11,231 bases of DNA, from NCBI GenBank assembly GCA_036939755.1, contig JALLAZ010001766.1, positions 1-11,231 on the forward strand, in the 5' to 3' direction. Positions 7,763 to 11,231 of the stretch are shown piece after piece. The notes beneath the pieces were generated by a model. That model was not told where the DNA came from, did no database searches, and worked only from the letters and a program-made list of their open reading frames with translations. A program made the position numbers and the translations under genes. Within the stretch, counting starts at the first letter, position 1, and each line of letters begins with the position of its first letter. The stretch is from Stephanodiscus triporus. Lineage: Eukaryota > Bacillariophyta > Thalassiosirophyceae > Thalassiosirales > Thalassiosiraceae.

Positions 7763-9539
7763 AGGGGGGGGGTGGGTTTTCCAGCTCCATTTTGGTTTTT
7801 CTGACTACTATTCCTATGTACAAAAACCTATATTTTTCTTTTTCTTTTTTCTTTTTCCTTAGGCCAGGTCAAGTGCTCCGAGAGAAAAAGAAAAAAGATG
7901 ATCATGGTGGCACTTGTCTAAACTAGTCGGACCACTTTTTCCTCCTGCTGTCCAAGTCCTCCGGGGCAAAAAATAATAAGATTGAACATTGAGCATTGTG
8001 CCACCGCCATGCCAAGCCCATATCTCAGCAACCGACGGATGGATTTCCCAAAAATTGAACCCATCATTCGGCAACGACCACCCCTCAACCACATGCACCA
8101 TGGGTGCTGCTCCCCCTCCATCGCCGATGTCATTTCTATTGCCAGAGGAGTGTGCGTTTGTCCACAGTGATGTCCTCCAGTCAAGGCCGACTCTCCCTTT
8201 TAGAGTGTTGTCACCATTTTGATGATTCCAAGCAATATCGGCAAGCGGCTAAAGTCCATACTCCAATGGATCATATGATCCAAAAGGTAAAAGATCTAGG
8301 ACTATCTAGACCTAAATAATTTATATAATAATAGAATAATCTACCATGAAATAATATACATGAATCCGCCTTGGTTAAAAGTAGGGTATGATTGCCATCC
8401 GCAGTGGATGTTACTGTCTGCTGATACACCTGTCTGACACTCTTATTTGTGTTAAGAAGCCACTCAGTTTCACAATCATTTTCATACTCCGCATTCACTT
8501 ACACTCTGTCAATAGGAGGAAGGGGAGTAGTAGCAAACCATCAAGAGCTGGATGATGATATGCACACAGAAATCTACTGCCATGCACCTCCCGCCTTGAG
8601 TCCTCAATTCCCACTCCGTCCGACACATGTGGTGAAGGAGGTGTACACATACCCCATCCGCCTGACTTTGAACAAGAGATGGCCCAGCCATCATGCTGCC
8701 GCACAGGCATTTACTGACCCTTGCCCAGTCACACCCAAGTAAAGCAACACTTGCCCAATATGGAGCATTATCCAAAGGCATCTCATCATGCCCCTGTTGA
8801 GGAATCCTGTATTGAGACAGACAGCCCCTGACACCAGCAATAATAGGGGATGGAAGTAGAACTCCATCTAAAATTGGGATTGGAGGGGTAGGATGGACCA
8901 AAACCAGATGACCTTTTTTTCTTCCTGGGGGTTTTATTTGGGAGAAGGGGCACCACGGGGCTTCATATTGAACTGCATTGACAGTGACGGAGGAGGCGGA
9001 GGTGGCGACGTGGAGATATTCATGTCCTGTAATTTCAGAAAAAAATGGCACGTGAGACACAGCCGAATATTGCTATTGCATTACTGGATGCACAAAAAAA
9101 TCAGCATGTAATGATACCATCGGTGGTCCCATTCGACTGTCAGTGGCCGACAAAATAAAGCATTACTCACCTATCCTCTGTGCCATTGATCGTCATTGTG
9201 GAGTGTGAAAAAGGCTTGGCGGGAGCGTGACGGGATTTGAAAAGGACCAGAGAAAGAATTTTCGGATGGTGGACATTATGGCATCTAGAATACTTAAGAA
9301 AAACTGATTTGTTTATTTGTGAAAGTGCCATGGACATTTTGAGACAAAAAAGAGACTGAAATTTGCTAGAAAAGCCAGTGATTTTTTGTGCGATGTTCGA
9401 TGCTCATCTTTTTCCTTTTTCTCTTTGAGCACTTGGACAGTGCCTTACGTATTATTCCTCGGGAATAAAAGGGTAGTAGCTTGTAGGAGTAGTCTTCTGG
9501 GAAAACCCCTCAAAAACCTAAGGGTTAATTCTCTGATTT
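7763..9539. other. Long region without a convincing gene
   Basis: About 1.8 kb with no frame I can defend. The longest open frame (minus strand, about 9060-8509) begins at GTG rather than ATG, has no recognisable motif and does not show coding-like codon bias. The region contains a G-rich run near 7764-7776, the homopurine inverted repeat at 7843-7898, an AT-rich stretch at 8315-8365 and scattered T-rich tracts near 9400-9425. It may contain decayed transposon sequence, but no terminal repeats, RT or transposase motif could be seen. No tRNA-like T-loop was found. Confidence 0.4.
7843..7898. repeat. Perfect 15-base homopyrimidine/homopurine inverted repeat with 26-base spacer
   Basis: TCTTTTTTCTTTTTC at 7843-7857 is the exact reverse complement of GAAAAAGAAAAAAGA at 7884-7898. 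The left arm is part of a longer pyrimidine tract that ends in TTAG at 7859-7862, resembling a strong 3' splice acceptor. On a transcript the arms could pair as an A/U hairpin. No downstream exon was identified. Confidence 0.6.
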
Positions 9540-10013
9540 TTGCCCTCTCTATAAAAATAAATATCATCAGTGAAAAGTTGGTCTGGATATCAGGAAAGGA
9601 GCTCAACAAAATGGCAGGCTACATGATTCCCAGACTAGGTAGTGGTTGGATGACAGAAAGCCGACCAATGCGGGCTCAACTTTTGGAAGCCAATGACGGG
9701 CACTTGCACTCTCAATCAGAATATCGGCAAACGGTTTGAGTCTGGAAATTGGGAAAGGACCTTTCGGGCTGCACAATTTCCAAGGTAGTGGTTGGGACAG
9801 AAAGCCGACCAATGCGGGCTCAACTTTTGGAAGCCAATGGCTGGCACTTGCTCTCTCAATCAGAATATCGATGAAAGGTTTGAGTCTGGAAATCGGGAAG
9901 GACCTCGATGAAATGTCGTCGGGCTACACGATTCCCAAGGTAGTGGTTGGATGACAGAAAGCCGACCAACACAGGCTCAACTTTTGGAAGCCAATGGCAG
10001 GCGCTTGTGTGTG
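9540..10013. repeat. Imperfect tandem repeat array, about 3.5 units of 144-159 bases
   Basis: Repeated blocks include GGTAGTGGTTGG, CAGAAAGCCGACCAA, GCTCAACTTTTGGAAGCCAA, CTCTCAATCAGAATATCG and GGTTTGAGTCTGGAAAT. The GACAGAAAG anchor occurs at 9652, 9796 and 9953 (spacing 144, 157), and GTCTGGA/GTCTGG at 9581, 9740 and 9884 (spacing 159, 144). A diverged partial unit precedes 9614, and the last unit breaks off near 10005-10013. Units differ by substitutions and small indels, so no single frame persists through them. The array ends about 150 bases before the ATG of the secreted-protein gene. Confidence 0.85.
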
Positions 10014-10165
10014 CCGATGCGCAGATGAACATTGAGCCCACCTGTGATGCACGCAAGGGGCTGTGCTCACGTAGTAGAATGCACCGGGGTTCATATTCAT
10101 TTTTGCTTCTCTCCATCTTCACAAACAGTACATAGCTTTTCACCAATCACAATCATCACCACATC

Positions 10166-10819
10166 ATGAGGTTTACAAAAGCACACATCTTGGTATTTCT
10201 GGTTGGCATTCTTGCGAAAGAAGCGGCGAGCAAGGAGAAGAGTGGGTCGCCGACAAGTGTCCCGACTGGTTCGCTGACGAGAGCGCTAATCAGTCAAATC
10301 AAACCTGCTCGTTCTAAAGCTCCAAGTGTGGTGAATTGGGCTGGTGTCCTTGATGATATGTACTGGATGGTCTATCCAGAAGGTCTCCCAGCCTACAAAC
10401 TACAAGGAAACTCACTAGGCACATACGGCCAGGAGACAGTTGCTCCTCCTGTAATCAGTGCCCGTCAGGATCAGACTGTTTACCATATCCAGAATACTAC
10501 CAGTGGAGGTAGAAACTTTTTTGGCACAATTGCTATATTCCTGATGGATCCTTATTATGATTATCCTCCGGGACTACCTCAGGCACAATGTGGGATGGTG
10601 CTCAGTCCAATTCTTCAAGATGGTAGTTTGATCTTTTCCGCTACAACTAGTCAACTAACAGATTTGCAGCAAAATTGGGGAACAAGTCAAATGGTGTGGA
10701 TGAATGTGAATGGGATTGATCAGTGGGCAATGGAAAACTGGAAAGTTGACCAGTATGTTCATACTGCCTTTATGATCAAACAAAACCAGGTCATAAATAG
10801 TGGCTTGATCTACCCTTAG
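10166..10819 (+). CDS. Predicted secreted protein of unknown family (217 aa)
   Basis: I do not recognise this family. The 217-residue product starts with a typical signal peptide (basic RFTK, hydrophobic core HILVFLVGILA, likely cut after about AAS at residue 22), then a Ser/Thr/Lys-rich stretch (about 23-50) and a compact domain rich in Tyr, Trp, Gln, Asn and Gly, with motifs such as VNWAGVLDDMYWMVYPEG, FFGTIAIFLMDPYYDYPPG and WGTSQMVWMNVNGIDQW. The mature part has one Cys, so there is no disulphide scaffold, and no second membrane segment. It looks beta-rich. The ATG at 10166 (ACATCATGAGG) begins the signal peptide directly, which supports the start. There is no intron. Third codon positions are much more A/T-rich than in the four genes on the left. 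The frame ends at TAG (10817-10819) but continues open for 59 codons. Secretion is well supported; role unknown. Confidence 0.7.
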   Translation: MRFTKAHILVFLVGILAKEAASKEKSGSPTSVPTGSLTRALISQIKPARSKAPSVVNWAGVLDDMYWMVYPEGLPAYKLQGNSLGTYGQETVAPPVISARQDQTVYHIQNTTSGGRNFFGTIAIFLMDPYYDYPPGLPQAQCGMVLSPILQDGSLIFSATTSQLTDLQQNWGTSQMVWMNVNGIDQWAMENWKVDQYVHTAFMIKQNQVINSGLIYP

Positions 10820-10999
10820 TCCATTACATCAGTTCCTGAGTTTTTGGCCCCGCCTGCACCAATTTCACCCCTGTTGACCCCAAACCAAATCCGCCAATGT
10901 CATGAACAAATTGAAAAGGCGGATGTGACAATATGTGATAGAGTACTATTGATTTTATGGCCTGCAACCAATGGGGGGGGGGGGGACTGGGGGATATGA
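10820..10999 (+). other. In-frame open continuation after the TAG of the secreted-protein gene
   Basis: Directly after TAG the same frame stays open for 59 codons to TGA at 10997-10999. The translation is fairly protein-like (VPEFLAPPAPISPLLTPNQ, then QIEKADVTICDRVLLILWP) before running through a poly-G stretch. It may be a former C-terminus cut by a nonsense change, a readthrough extension, or an ordinary 3' untranslated region open by chance. TAG-T is not a known strong readthrough context. Confidence 0.25.
10973..10985 (+). repeat. Poly-G run (13 G)
   Basis: Thirteen consecutive G residues follow AACCAAT. Runs of this length are error-prone in sequencing and assembly, so the local reading frame should not be trusted beyond this point. 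Confidence 0.9.
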
Positions 11000-11231
11000 T
11001 GTGTATGTTAAGGGATAACTAGAAAGAAACTCCCGGCCATGTAAAACAAAACCAAAAATAATACCGCAGAATACGCAGCCTTGCCCTCCAGAGACAACAG
11101 AAATTCTCGCCCGTCGTAAATTTGGTAGTGATACTATTCCTACATCTTCGTTTTTTGTGTGTTTTTTTGGCGCATTCCCTGATTTTGTACCTAGGTCCTA
11201 CGTTTAATTCCTACTGCTGCCCTCCTTTGCT
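11000..11231. other. Right-end region without a gene
   Basis: The final 232 bases contain no frame, RNA gene or repeat that I can support. A T-rich tract lies near 11150-11167. It probably includes the 3' flank of the secreted-protein gene. Confidence 0.4.

Noticed and set aside
7859..7862. Strong-looking 3' splice acceptor (pyrimidine tract plus TTAG)
   Set aside because: No downstream exon with coding character and no matching upstream donor could be found, so I did not call a gene here.
8509..9060. 183-codon minus-strand frame in the gene-poor region
   Set aside because: It begins with GTG, has no recognisable domain and no coding-like codon bias. It may be chance or decayed sequence.
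9386..10146. Several short frames over the tandem array on both strands
   Set aside because: The frames break between repeat units and the translations change frame from unit to unit, as expected for non-coding repeats.
6755..11231. Search for LTRs, terminal inverted repeats, RT or transposase motifs, CRISPR-like spacers and tRNAs
   Set aside because: None was found by eye. The tandem units are contiguous without spacers, so the array is not a CRISPR.

Overview
The window looks like nuclear DNA of a photosynthetic stramenopile, most likely a diatom. It has intron-poor protein genes with short GT-AG introns (about 122 and 145 bases), GC-rich coding sequence with many CGA/GAC/TCG codons in the left half, and a type II NADH dehydrogenase whose N-terminus is a signal peptide followed directly by Ala|Phe (SRA|FTTS). 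That Ala|Phe junction is the known import signal for plastids of red-algal secondary origin. There are no operons, no Shine-Dalgarno logic and no bacterial gene clusters. The species cannot be named from the sequence.

Layout, left half (1-6754). A short-chain dehydrogenase/reductase gene runs leftward off the window edge (926 to 1, two exons). It is divergent from a RING-finger gene (1238-2853, two exons) with long low-complexity linkers and a C-terminal region that may be duplicated internally. A membrane-anchored sulfotransferase gene follows in the same direction (3404-4558). It converges on the leftward NDH-2 gene (4840-6754). The NDH-2 reading frame is broken only by an assembly joint: an exact 72-base duplication (5496-5567 and 5569-5640) around a single N at 5568. 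Counting the duplicated segment once gives an uninterrupted 613-residue protein.

Layout, right half (6755-11231). This part is gene-poor and looks less GC-rich. It holds the NDH-2 upstream region with two TGACGT-type elements, a decayed coding-like frame at 7157-7762 with one internal stop, a homopurine/homopyrimidine inverted repeat (7843-7898), a long stretch with no convincing gene, an imperfect tandem array of 144-159-base units (about 9540-10013), and one orphan gene for a predicted secreted protein (10166-10819). The frame of that last gene stays open for 59 codons after its TAG.

The genes appear to be ordinary, unlinked nuclear genes. Two may be organelle-directed (NDH-2 clearly plastid-type, the SDR possibly), one is probably Golgi-resident (sulfotransferase), one is a likely ubiquitin ligase and one is secreted. 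I see no evidence of a coordinated multi-gene system. The points most worth following are the plastid NDH-2 and its broken assembly, the possible internal repeat in the RING protein, the tandem array, and the orphan secreted gene with its post-stop open frame.
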